Shown piece after piece: positions 33,501-40,993 of a DNA stretch of 53,035 nucleotides. The stretch is taken from contig DIXT01000004.1 in the NCBI GenBank assembly GCA_002436085.1, positions 1-53,035 on the forward strand. The letters run 5' to 3'. Source of the DNA: Anaerolineaceae bacterium UBA6073. Its GTDB lineage: Bacteria; Chloroflexota; Anaerolineae; Anaerolineales; Anaerolineaceae. The position numbers were made by a program, and so were the translations under genes. The notes under the pieces are model-generated. The model worked only from the letters and a program-made list of their open reading frames with translations, made no database searches and had not been told where the DNA came from. Within the stretch, counting starts at the first letter, position 1. Every line of letters begins with the position of its first letter.

Positions 33501-34441
33501 TGGAAAACGCGCTCATTATCGGCGACCTGAATTCGTACGACTACGAAGATCCGATTGACATGATTAAACTAGGCTCGGATGACGAGGCGGATACAGATGA
33601 TGACTACTATGACGTGCTGAAAGAGTTCCGCGGCGAAGAAGCCTACGGTTATCTCTACGGTTCTCAACTTGGGTATCTGGATTACGCGCTGGTAAACACC
33701 CATCTGGTCGATTACTTATTGGACGTCAATTTCTGGAACATCAACGCGGACGAAAGCGACCTGATCAACTACGATATGACCTATAAGCTGCCCGCGCAGG
33801 ACGCGATTTACGCGCCGGACGCCTACCGCTCATCGGACCACGACCCGGTGATCCTGACGCTCTTGTTCAACACCGCGCCTCTCGCGAATGACATGGCGGT
33901 CAGCACGGATGAGGACACGCCGCTTGTGCTTGACCTGTACGTTTCGGATGCGGAAGGCAATGAACTCACGGTAACCATCCTGACCGCGCCGCTGCACGGC
34001 AGCCTGGATGTGCTTGGCACAAGCGTCACTTACACCCCCGACGGCGATTACAACGGTGAAGACAGCTTCACTTATAAGGTGAATGACTGGGAACTCGACT
34101 CCGACGAAGCGACCGTTACGATCAAGGTGACGCCGGTCAACGACGCGCCGGTTGCGGTTGGCGCGACCTATGACCTGCCTGAAAACAGCTACGTTATGTT
34201 TGCCCTGGGCGTTATTGAAGTGGATGGTGATCCCCTGAGCTATATCATCGTGACCGAGCCTGCCCACGGCAGCCTGGTTTGCGTAGGTGGGCAGTGCACT
34301 TATACTCCCGACCCCGGCTGGTACGGCGAAGACAGCCTGACCTTCAAGGCCAACGACGGGACGGTGGATTCCAACGAAGCGGTGGTAACCTTCCGGGTAG
34401 CAGCGCTTCCGCGCATCTACCTGCCTATCGCGTTCAAGTAA
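30557..34441 (+). CDS. Secreted ExeM/NucH-like extracellular nuclease, multidomain
   Basis: A 1294-residue exported protein. A signal peptide ends near AQA (28-30). A lamin-tail domain (about 33-150), a second tail-like domain (about 215-400) and an SbsA-type Ig domain (about 415-510, SPVDGGEI...ITFSEPV) follow. Then come an OB-fold (about 520-620) and an endonuclease/exonuclease/phosphatase domain (about 775-1110; KVASFNVLNY, EIEND, NHLKSKG, GDLNSYD, SSDHDPV). Two cadherin-like repeats (about 1112-1280; DEDTPL, YTPDGDYNGEDSFTY) precede a tail ending RIYLPIAFK. It would degrade extracellular DNA. A GGAGAG site precedes ATG 30557. It is more acidic than most genes here, as usual for secreted proteins. 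Confidence 0.9.
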   Translation: MKHKSKIFNLLMAFVLFIGMAGIFPKPAQAAAGVVVISQVYGGGGNSGATYTHDFIELFNAGGAPVNITGWSVQYASATGTSWQVTALTGILQPGQYYLVQEAQGSGGTTPLPTPDAIGAIPMAATNGKVALVDTTTPLSGACPLGTVDFVGFGTANCSETAPTPALTNTTAAIRNNGGCTDTNNNSADFAIGAPTPRNSASSKNVCVNLEPLINEFSYSTTGTDVEYIEVFGTPLLDYSAFTLLEIEGDTASNPGVIAEVMAVGTTDAVGFYLVSLLANTLQNNSLSLYLVKDFTGALNDDLDTDNDGVLDVTPWSQVADTVAVNDGGAGDISYGGVVLTALYDGLEFTPGGASRIPDGFDTNTITDWMRNDFDLYGIPGNPGTPILGEAVNTPGAPNQAYIPAGDTAPYVASTSPVDGGEILANDNIVITFSEPVTLGSNWFDITCTASSVHSAVVNDEDPVFTLDPDDDFTTGESCTVNIYAAFVTDEDDPPDTMESDYTFTFSVAYGCGDPFTAIPAIQGNGTSSPIVGNVVSTEGIVTADYQTNAYVSGTKNGFFMQSESADGDPATSEGLFIYSTLTDVHVGDHVRVTGTVKEQYDLTELSPVTRILVCSTGNDVEPTEFELPAASLLDFEKFEGMYVTIPQELTIVEYYNFDQFGEIVLGTERFMQFTAMNEPDPTGFAAWNTQLTLNSILLDDGREASNPDPARHPNGSPFTLENLFRGGDKLTNVIGVMDYNFSKYRIQPSAGADYEAVNARTTTPDVDEVPGSLKVASFNVLNYFTTIDTGDLICGPSGTMECRGADTAEELTRQRDKILAALLVIDADVVGVMEIENDKPLGEGELPDYAVADLVAGLNAAAGAGTYAYIATGAIGTDAIKQAIIYKPAAVTPVGTYQLLTSAVDPRFIDNLNRPALAQVFADNRTGESFVVAVNHLKSKGSACPDDPDLLDGAGNCNLTRKAAAQSLVDWLANPTYFPDMENALIIGDLNSYDYEDPIDMIKLGSDDEADTDDDYYDVLKEFRGEEAYGYLYGSQLGYLDYALVNTHLVDYLLDVNFWNINADESDLINYDMTYKLPAQDAIYAPDAYRSSDHDPVILTLLFNTAPLANDMAVSTDEDTPLVLDLYVSDAEGNELTVTILTAPLHGSLDVLGTSVTYTPDGDYNGEDSFTYKVNDWELDSDEATVTIKVTPVNDAPVAVGATYDLPENSYVMFALGVIEVDGDPLSYIIVTEPAHGSLVCVGGQCTYTPDPGWYGEDSLTFKANDGTVDSNEAVVTFRVAALPRIYLPIAFK

Positions 34442-34462
34442 GCTGTTTAGTATTGAGCTTGA

Positions 34463-34492
34463 GAGGCTGACCTCACGGTCAGCCTCTTTTTT
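34463..34492 (+). terminator. Rho-independent terminator of the nuclease gene
   Basis: Perfect 10-bp stem GAGGCTGACC / GGTCAGCCTC with TCAC loop, followed by T6. Confidence 0.93.
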
Positions 34493-34574
34493 GTTTGGCA
34501 GGTGGGGAGATGCGAAGTTCGACGATAAAACCAATTGCAGTGCCCCTGCAATGTGCTCTGTATGCCGTCAGGCA

Positions 34575-34646
34575 GTAAGGGCGAAGCAATCCATAAGAAA
34601 GGCTTGGCTTTACCAGAGACACTTGTTATGATTGCTTCGCCCCTAC
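34575..34646. repeat. 72-bp element with 17-bp terminal inverted repeats, copy 1
   Basis: Arms 34575-34591 (GTAAGGGCGAAGCAATC) and 34630-34646 pair at 16 of 17 positions around a 38-nt core. Other copies: 35901-35972 and 36134-36205. Confidence 0.85.
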
Positions 34647-34798
34647 TCGTCATTACCGCAGAACGTGTACGTTTATGCAGCTGCTGCAGGTTTTTTCAGG
34701 CTGGCGAAGCGCTGCGAAGCAGCAAAAATGTAGATTGGTATGAGAAGAAAGATCCTTCGCCTGCTCAGGATGACGGGAAACATCGTCGCTGCGATGGA

Positions 34799-34922
34799 GC
34801 GCCAGCGACAGAAGCAATCTCCCGGTTGGGATCGCCTGTCATTCTGATACCCTAAAGGGCACAGGCCGTGGTAAGGAATCTAACACTCCAAAAGCAAGAT
34901 CCTTCGCGCGCTCAGGATGACG
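34799..34922. repeat. 124-bp direct repeat, copy 1
   Basis: Near-identical to 34951-35074 (offset 152). Each copy holds the 20-bp micropalindrome GATACCCTAAAGGGCACAGG. Confidence 0.85.
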
Positions 34923-34950
34923 GACGATTCGTCATTGCGACTGCTTGCGT

Positions 34951-35074
34951 GCGCCAGCGACAGAAGCAATCTCCCGGTTGGAATCGCCTGTCATTCTGAT
35001 ACCCTAAAGGGCACAGGCCGTGGTAAGGAATCTGACACTCCAAAAGCAAGATCCTTCGCGCGCTCAATATGACA
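34951..35074. repeat. 124-bp direct repeat, copy 2
   Basis: Partner of 34799-34922, with a handful of substitutions. A further micropalindrome lies just after it at 35092-35110. Confidence 0.85.
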
Positions 35075-35197
35075 AGACCAACCGTCGCTGCGATACCCTA
35101 ACGGGCACAGATCGAAGTGCGGCAGTCTGCCTATTTTATATTTCCAGGCCGAAAACAGAAATGTAATAGCATCAGCGCAGGGCGGGGGAGATATGTA

Positions 35198-35815
35198 ACC
35201 CTCATCAGTCTCGCTGCGCTCGCCAGCTTTGCCTTCGGCACGCAAGCAGCCCCCAGGGGAAGCTTATTCTGGAACACAGGATTTGCCTGCATAGCCTGCG
35301 GCACGCAAGCGTTTTCCGGCTTCTTTGACCTTCCCTTGGGGGAAGGTGCCCGCAGGGCGGATGAGGGTCATTTCATCATTTGGGTCGGGTTGAAGAACAC
35401 AATCCGACTTGCGAAAAAATACCCTCATCAGTCTCGCTGCGCTCGCCAGCTTCGCCTCCGGCACGCAAGCAGCCCCCAGGGGAAGCTTATTCTGGAACAC
35501 AGGGTTTGCCTGCATAGCCTTCCGCACGCAAGCTTTTCCCGGTTCTTTCGACCTTCCCTCAGGGGAAGGTGCCCGCAGGGCGGATGAGGGTCATTTCATC
35601 ATTTGTGTCGGGTTCAAGAACGCAACCAGAACTGCGAAAAACCCCCCCTCATCAGTCTCGCCGCGCTCGCCAGCTTTGCCTTCGGCACGCAAGCAGCCCC
35701 CAGGGGAAGCTTATTCTGGAACACAAGGTTTGCCTGCATAGACTGCGGCACGCAAGCGGTTTCCGGCTTCTTTGACCTTCCCTTGGGGGAAGGTGCCCGC
35801 AGGGCGGATGAGGGT
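35198..35815. repeat. Three 171-bp MITE-like elements in tandem (period about 223 bp)
   Basis: Copies at 35198-35368, 35421-35591 and 35645-35815. Each begins ACCCTCATCAG (copy 3 slightly altered) and ends CGGATGAGGGT, so the ends form a 9-bp terminal inverted repeat. An internal hairpin ACCTTCCC / GGGAAGGT lies near the right end. The 52-bp spacers between copies are also similar, so the array grew by tandem duplication of about 223 bp. A 5' fragment of the element recurs at 36013-36036. No transposase inside. Confidence 0.85.
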
Positions 35816-35900
35816 CTTTTCATTATTTGCAGTAGGGCGGTATGCGCTTTTCAAGCCGCTACTTTGGCAACCATCGCAGCATGCATTGAGAGTATTAGGC

Positions 35901-35972
35901 GTACGGGCGAAGCATCCTAGAATGAGCACCAACCCTCCAAAAGGGCATTCATTAAGGATGCTTCGCCCCTAC
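35901..35972. repeat. 72-bp element, copy 2
   Basis: Arms GTACGGGCGAAGCATCC (35901-35917) and 35956-35972; 38-nt core unlike those of the other copies. Confidence 0.85.
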
Positions 35973-36133
35973 TGTTGACCATCACGAACTGGTCGACTAC
36001 ATACGAAAAAGCCCCTCATCAGTCTCGTCGCGCTTAGCTCTCCCCGGTCTCCAGACCGTGCGAAGCCCTTGACCGCAGGTCTCCGCAAATGTGGGAAAGT
36101 TTGTCGAGAGGCTTACATTCTTCAAGTTGCCGC

Positions 36134-36205
36134 TTATGGGCGAAGCATCCCACGAGGAGATCTTAACCTCACCGGACATGCTCATTGCGGATGCTTCGCC
36201 CATAC
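36134..36205. repeat. 72-bp element, copy 3
   Basis: Arms TTATGGGCGAAGCATCC (36134-36150) and 36189-36205; the G-to-T change at arm position 4 is matched by a compensating change in the other arm. The core is again 38 nt and unrelated in sequence. Confidence 0.85.
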
Positions 36206-36257
36206 AAATGATCCTTCGCGCCTGTGAAAATATAGGGTGCTTCCCCTATGCATGGAC

Positions 36258-36263
36258 TATAAT
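36258..36263 (+). promoter_or_regulatory. Candidate -10 box before the ABC transporter operon
   Basis: A perfect TATAAT 33 nt upstream of the ATP-binding protein start. No clear -35, so the assignment is tentative. Confidence 0.4.
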
Positions 36264-36296
36264 CAGTTGGTTCTTCACAAAAAACAGAGGAAAGCG

Positions 36297-37238
36297 ATGA
36301 TTATTACCCAGGGACTTAGCAAAGTCTTCAAGATAGGCAAGAGGCAAAAACAGGAGTTCACAGCGGTTAGCGGGCTAAGCTTGCAGGTCAACGAGGGCGA
36401 AGTGTTTGGATTCCTCGGACCCAACGGCGCGGGTAAAACCACCACCGTGCGCATGCTCACCAGCCTGATCCAACCCAGCGCGGGGCAGGCCAGCGTGAAC
36501 GGCTTTGTTGTGGGGCGGGACGACACCCAAATCCGGCGCACAGTCGGCTTGCTGACCGAATCGCCGGGCATGTACGAACGGCTCTCGGCTGAAAAAAACC
36601 TGAGCATCTACGCCGAACTGTACGACGTGCCTAACGTGAACGCCGCTGTCAACAAGTACCTGGTGATGCTGGACCTGTGGGAGCGGCGTTTTGACCCTGT
36701 CGGCAGCTTCTCCAAGGGCATGCGCCAGAAACTGGCGGTCGCCCGCGCGCTTTTGCATGAACCCAAGGTGCTCTTTCTGGACGAACCCACTACCGGCCTG
36801 GACCCTGAAGCGGCCAAAACCGTGCGCGACTTCATCTCCGAGCTAAAAAATGAGGGACGCACCATCTTCATGACCACCCACAACCTGGACGAGGCTGAAC
36901 GCTTGTGCGACCGCGTCGGAATCTTTAAGCAGAGCCTGCTGGCGGTGGACACCCCCGAAGCGCTGCGCCAGCGCTTGTATGGGCGCAAGGTCGTCTTTCA
37001 CCTGGCTGCCCTGAATCCTGACTGGGTCAGACTGGTAGCAGCGCAGCCGGGCGTAAAGGCAGCCGAGGCGGTCGAGGACAAGCTGGTGGTGAGCCTGGGC
37101 GAACCTGAGCGCGAGAATCCCGCCATCGTGCGCGCGTTGGTGCAAGCCGGCGCGGATATCCGCTTTATTGGCGAGCTGCGCCACTCTTTGGAACAGGTCT
37201 ACCTGGAAATGCTTCATTCCGACACGGAAGGGAGATAA
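36297..37238 (+). CDS. ABC transporter ATP-binding protein
   Basis: A 313-residue ATPase of the ABC-2 exporter class (drug or natural product export, CcmA-like). Walker A GPNGAGKTT (41-49), signature FSKGMRQKLAVARAL, Walker B VLFLDEPTTGLDP, switch His in TTHNLDEAE. The C-terminal 90 residues form the extra domain common in this class. ATG 36297 follows GAGGAAAG at good spacing. The permease gene starts 2 nt after its stop. Export substrate unknown. Confidence 0.92.
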   Translation: MIITQGLSKVFKIGKRQKQEFTAVSGLSLQVNEGEVFGFLGPNGAGKTTTVRMLTSLIQPSAGQASVNGFVVGRDDTQIRRTVGLLTESPGMYERLSAEKNLSIYAELYDVPNVNAAVNKYLVMLDLWERRFDPVGSFSKGMRQKLAVARALLHEPKVLFLDEPTTGLDPEAAKTVRDFISELKNEGRTIFMTTHNLDEAERLCDRVGIFKQSLLAVDTPEALRQRLYGRKVVFHLAALNPDWVRLVAAQPGVKAAEAVEDKLVVSLGEPERENPAIVRALVQAGADIRFIGELRHSLEQVYLEMLHSDTEGR

Positions 37239-37240
37239 TA

Positions 37241-38035
37241 ATGAAACACATAAGCACAATAATCAACAAAGAGTGGGCGGAAGTCTTTAAAAACCGCACG
37301 GTGCTGTACACGACCATGCTGCTTCCGCTCGTGTTTGCCATTCTTCCGCTGATCATGCTCAAATCCACCGCGGGCAGTATCCCTGATATGGGTGACGTAG
37401 CCACCACCGGGCTTCCGGAAGGCTTTCTTAAGACCTGCGAGGGTTTGAATGGGAGCGATTGTCTGCAAGCCTATCTGGTGAGCCAATTCATGTTCTTTTT
37501 CATGCTGATGCCGGTGATTATCCCGATCAACATAGCCGCGTACAGTATTGTGGGCGAGAAAACCACGCGCAGCCTGGAACCGCTGCTGGCAACCCCGATT
37601 ACCACCGTGGAACTCCTGGCTGGCAAATGCTTTGCGGCGGTTCTTCCGGCGATTGGAGCTACTTACCTCTCCATCGGGATATTTAACCTGGGCTTGCGCT
37701 TGCTAAATATCAGCCCAGGAGTTATCAGCTACGTCAACAGCCCCATCTGGCTGCTGGCTCTCTTTGTGTTGGGGCCGCTGCTGGCGCTTATTTCCGCCCT
37801 GTTTGCCCTGTTCATCTCTTCCCGGGTCACCGACCCGCGCGTGGCGGAGCAAATCTCTTCGGTGGTCATTGTGCCCGTGATGGGGGTTATGCTGGCGCAA
37901 ATGGCTGGAATTGTGACCCTGAACATGACGATGATGCTGATATCCATCGTACTGGTGACGGCGCTGGCCTTCGCGCTGCTGCAGCTTGGCAACGCGGTTT
38001 TTGAGCGCGAAAATATCCTGACCCGCTGGAAGTGA
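37241..38035 (+). CDS. ABC-2 type permease
   Basis: A 264-residue membrane protein with about six transmembrane helices. The cytoplasmic coupling loop EKTTRSLEPLLATPI and the following ELLAGK segment are typical of ABC-2/NatB-like permeases. It should form the channel for the preceding ATPase. The next gene begins 9 nt later. The substrate is not evident. Confidence 0.9.
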   Translation: MKHISTIINKEWAEVFKNRTVLYTTMLLPLVFAILPLIMLKSTAGSIPDMGDVATTGLPEGFLKTCEGLNGSDCLQAYLVSQFMFFFMLMPVIIPINIAAYSIVGEKTTRSLEPLLATPITTVELLAGKCFAAVLPAIGATYLSIGIFNLGLRLLNISPGVISYVNSPIWLLALFVLGPLLALISALFALFISSRVTDPRVAEQISSVVIVPVMGVMLAQMAGIVTLNMTMMLISIVLVTALAFALLQLGNAVFERENILTRWK

Positions 38036-38044
38036 GGTAAATCT

Positions 38045-38818
38045 ATGAAAACCCGTAAAGTAATTGCGGCGCTATATGTCTTGTGCGCGCTGCTGCTGGT
38101 GCCTTTGGGCTCGGCACACGCGCAAACCGAAAAACCTTATCGCGTCAGCTTGCGGCGGGATTTTGGTTACGGCAGCGGCATGGACATCCAGGGGCGCATG
38201 ACCCTCAGCCTGAAGGGCGATGAGAGCCTGGTCAGCCGGGTAACATTCCTGCTGGACGGTGAGGAGCTGGTTAGCAAAGAGGACGCGCCGTTCTCGTTCT
38301 CGTTTACAACCGACGACTACCCTTCCGGGGTGCACCAGCTCTCCGCGCGCGTGGAAACCACGGACGGAAAAACGTACACAACAGACGCGCTCACCTATAA
38401 TTTCCTTTCAAAAGAAGCGGCCAACAAAAGCACGGTCGGCATCATCATCCCCTTACTCGGCTTGGTGGCCGGGATTGCCCTGCTCTCCTGGCTTATTCAA
38501 TATCTGGGCTCGCGCAAGAAGCCAAATTCCGGCGCGGCAATTTCCTACAACGGCTTCTATGGTGGGGCGGTCTGCTCGAAATGTGGACGCCCGTTCGCGC
38601 GCTCGCTCTTGGGAATGAACATGGTGGCCGGCAGGCTGGAACGCTGCCCCCACTGCGGTAAGTGGAGCCTGACGCGCCGCGCCAGTATGGCGGAGCTGGA
38701 AGCCGCGGAAGCGGCGGAACGCGCCAGCGTGGTCGTCGACGAAGCCCCGGCCCAGCCGCGCAGCGAGATGGAGGATATGCTGGATGACTCCAAGTATTAC
38801 GACCCCAATGATAAATAG
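38045..38818 (+). CDS. Membrane protein with external Ig-like domain and internal zinc ribbon
   Basis: A 257-residue protein. A signal peptide (1-26, SAHA) is followed by a beta-rich external domain (about 30-120). One transmembrane helix (about 131-153) leads to a cytoplasmic zinc ribbon with C177, C180, C201 and C204 (CSKCG, CPHCG), and then an acidic tail. It is third in the ABC exporter operon (9-nt gap). The layout suggests a sensor or an assembly partner that links the outside to a cytoplasmic zinc domain. I do not recognise a named family. Confidence 0.78.
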   Translation: MKTRKVIAALYVLCALLLVPLGSAHAQTEKPYRVSLRRDFGYGSGMDIQGRMTLSLKGDESLVSRVTFLLDGEELVSKEDAPFSFSFTTDDYPSGVHQLSARVETTDGKTYTTDALTYNFLSKEAANKSTVGIIIPLLGLVAGIALLSWLIQYLGSRKKPNSGAAISYNGFYGGAVCSKCGRPFARSLLGMNMVAGRLERCPHCGKWSLTRRASMAELEAAEAAERASVVVDEAPAQPRSEMEDMLDDSKYYDPNDK

Positions 38819-38906
38819 GGGTAGGAGACTTGCCAAAGCTTGCGGCTGGTAAAAACGCGCCTGGCTTGGTAGACTTTCGGTAGAGATACAAATTAAGGAG
38901 CTTAAG

Positions 38907-39431
38907 ATGGGACTGACTGGAAAGAAGATAGCGATACTTATTGCTGAGGGCGTGGAAGACCTGGAGTATTCCGTGGTAGCCATGCGGCTGCAGGAAGAGG
39001 GAGCCGTGGTACTCACCGCGGGGATGGATCTGAAACCTGTGCGCGGCAAGAACGGCCTCCCGATCGTGCCCGACACGTTGATTGAATCACTGAAGGCAGA
39101 CGAGCTCTTCGCGCTGGTGCTGCCGGGCGGTTGGGCGCCGGATAAATTGCGCCGTTACGCGGTCGTTAAAGACCTGATCGCGAAAGTGCACGCGCAAGGC
39201 AAGATTATCGGCATCATCTGCCACGGCGGGCTGCTGGCAATCTCCGCCAAAATCATCACGGGCGGGCACGCCACCGGTTCCTTGGGCATTAAGGATGACC
39301 TGGAGAATGCCGGCGCCGCCTGGCTGGATAAGCCTGCCTTCCGTGAGGGCAACCTGGTGTGGGGGCGCGTGGTGGCGGATATCCCCGCGTTTAATAAGGA
39401 ACTGGTAGCCGCGCTGCTCGAGAAGGCTTGA
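38907..39431 (+). CDS. PfpI/DJ-1 family protein (glutamine amidotransferase fold)
   Basis: A 174-residue protein of the DJ-1/PfpI superfamily. The nucleophile elbow is IICHGG with C105 followed by H106, and E14 in AEGVEDLE supports the Cys. This matches PfpI-type proteases and YhbO-like proteins described in stress resistance or deglycation. Length is standard. The frame starts at ATG 38907 after AAGGAG. A -10-like TACAAA lies nearby; it is probably transcribed alone. Confidence 0.88.
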   Translation: MGLTGKKIAILIAEGVEDLEYSVVAMRLQEEGAVVLTAGMDLKPVRGKNGLPIVPDTLIESLKADELFALVLPGGWAPDKLRRYAVVKDLIAKVHAQGKIIGIICHGGLLAISAKIITGGHATGSLGIKDDLENAGAAWLDKPAFREGNLVWGRVVADIPAFNKELVAALLEKA

Positions 39432-39492
39432 GAGCGGTAGAGAAGCCAAGCGTGGTACAATCCCATTAGAATATAGTGGTATTGGAGGTTCT

Positions 39493-40380
39493 ATGGAACA
39501 GCAGGTTTCTGGTTTTGCTGTCAAGAAAGGCCTGGCACAAATGCTTAAGGGCGGCGTCATCATGGATGTGGTGACGGCCGAACACGCACGCATCGCGGAA
39601 GATGCCGGCGCGGTGGCGGTGATGGCGTTGGAACGCGTCCCCGCGGACATTCGCGCCAGCGGCGGGGTTGCCCGCATGAGCGACCCTGAGTTAATTCTGC
39701 GCATCATGGAAACGGTCAGCATCCCGGTGATGGCAAAGTGCCGCATCGGTCACTTTGTGGAAGCACAGATTCTGGAAGCGTTGGGCGTGGATTATATTGA
39801 CGAGTCCGAGGTGCTTACCCCGGCGGATAAAGCCCACCATATCTACAAGCATGCCTTCAAGGTGCCTTTTGTATGCGGCTGCCGCAACCTGGGCGAAGCC
39901 TTACGGCGCGTGGGCGAAGGCGCGGCTATGATCCGCACCAAAGGCGAAGCCGGCACCGGCGATGTGGTCGAAGCTGTGCGGCACGCCCGCCAGGTTTTAG
40001 GCGACATCCGCACGCTGCAAGCGGTGCCCGAAGAAGAAGTAATGGCGTTTGCCAAGAACCTTGGCGCGCCCTATGAGCTCTGCCTGGAAGTGCGCCAAAC
40101 CGGGCGCATGCCTGTGGTTAATTTTGCCGCGGGCGGTATTGCCACCCCGGCGGATGCCGCGCTGATGATGCAGTTAGGCGTGGACGGCGTATTTGTAGGT
40201 TCCGGCATTTTTAAGTCTGGCGACCCCGCCAAACGCGCTGCCGCGATCGTGAAAGCCACCACCCATTACCAGGACGCGAAGCTGCTGGCGGAAGTGAGCC
40301 GCAACCTGGGCGAACCGATGGTCGGGCGGCAGATCAGCAGCATTCCGGAACAGGACCTGATCGCAAAACGCGGTTGGTAA
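39493..40380 (+). CDS. pdxS: Pyridoxal 5'-phosphate synthase, PdxS subunit
   Basis: A 295-residue PdxS that builds PLP from ribose 5-phosphate, glyceraldehyde 3-phosphate and ammonia. Catalytic D25 (GGVIMDVV), K82 (MAKCRIGH) and K150-type Lys in RTKGEAGTGDVVEAVRH are present. The (beta/alpha)8 barrel forms dodecamers that bind PdxT. GGAGG precedes ATG 39493. The pdxT gene follows after 17 nt. Full length and highly conserved. Confidence 0.97.
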   Translation: MEQQVSGFAVKKGLAQMLKGGVIMDVVTAEHARIAEDAGAVAVMALERVPADIRASGGVARMSDPELILRIMETVSIPVMAKCRIGHFVEAQILEALGVDYIDESEVLTPADKAHHIYKHAFKVPFVCGCRNLGEALRRVGEGAAMIRTKGEAGTGDVVEAVRHARQVLGDIRTLQAVPEEEVMAFAKNLGAPYELCLEVRQTGRMPVVNFAAGGIATPADAALMMQLGVDGVFVGSGIFKSGDPAKRAAAIVKATTHYQDAKLLAEVSRNLGEPMVGRQISSIPEQDLIAKRGW

Positions 40381-40397
40381 ACCCCGCGGAACGTCGC

Positions 40398-40982
40398 GTG
40401 AAAATTGGCGTTCTCGCCTTGCAAGGCGACTTTATTGAGCACCGCCACAGCCTGGACAGCTTGGGCGCGGAGAGCGTGGAAGTGCGCCTGCCCGGCCAAT
40501 TGGAAGGGCTGGATGCTTTAATTATTCCCGGTGGTGAATCCACCACGATTGGCAAGCTGATGGTTGCTTATGGGTTACTGGATGCGCTGCGAGCTTTTGC
40601 GCGTGAGAAAGCTATCTGGGGCACCTGCGCGGGCGCCATTCTGCTCTCGCAGGACACCGGGCGCGAACAGGACCTGCTGCATGTGATGGACATCCGGATT
40701 GCCCGCAATGCCTTTGGGCGGCAGGTGGACTCTTTTGAAACCGAGCTGCATGTGCCGTTCCTGACACCCGCCGAACCTCCTTACCACGCAGTGTTTATCC
40801 GCGCGCCCATCATCACGGAAGTGTTCGGACGGGCAAGCGCGCTTATTAAGCTTGAGGACGGGCGCGTGGTGGCTGCCCGCCAGGGAAAACTCCTGGCGAC
40901 TTCATTCCACCCGGAGCTGACCCAGGACACCCGTTTTCACCGTTATTTTCTGGAGATGGCGCAATTACCGCACGCAGAGTAG
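40398..40982 (+). CDS. pdxT: Pyridoxal 5'-phosphate synthase, PdxT glutaminase subunit
   Basis: A 194-residue glutaminase that supplies ammonia to PdxS. Triad: C78 in GTCAGAI, H171 and E173 in SFHPELT; the GGEST oxyanion block is at 46-50. GTG 40398 is chosen because family proteins start directly at KIGVLALQG; a TTG start at 40374, overlapping the pdxS stop, would add 8 residues. The two genes form a standard operon. Confidence 0.95.
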   Translation: MKIGVLALQGDFIEHRHSLDSLGAESVEVRLPGQLEGLDALIIPGGESTTIGKLMVAYGLLDALRAFAREKAIWGTCAGAILLSQDTGREQDLLHVMDIRIARNAFGRQVDSFETELHVPFLTPAEPPYHAVFIRAPIITEVFGRASALIKLEDGRVVAARQGKLLATSFHPELTQDTRFHRYFLEMAQLPHAE

Positions 40983-40993
40983 GCCCCGCTGAT

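Larger units (their letters stand above)
34442..36296. repeat. Gene-free repeat region, about 1.85 kb
   Basis: After the terminator there is no supported gene until the ABC transporter. The interval consists of a 124-bp direct repeat pair, three 171-bp elements and three 72-bp hairpins (listed separately), with short linking phrases such as GATCCTTCGCGCGCTCA. Confidence 0.85.

Noticed and set aside
35198..35815. Open frames across the 171-bp repeats as secreted small proteins
   Set aside because: They are translations of the repeat in several frames and lack ribosome sites.
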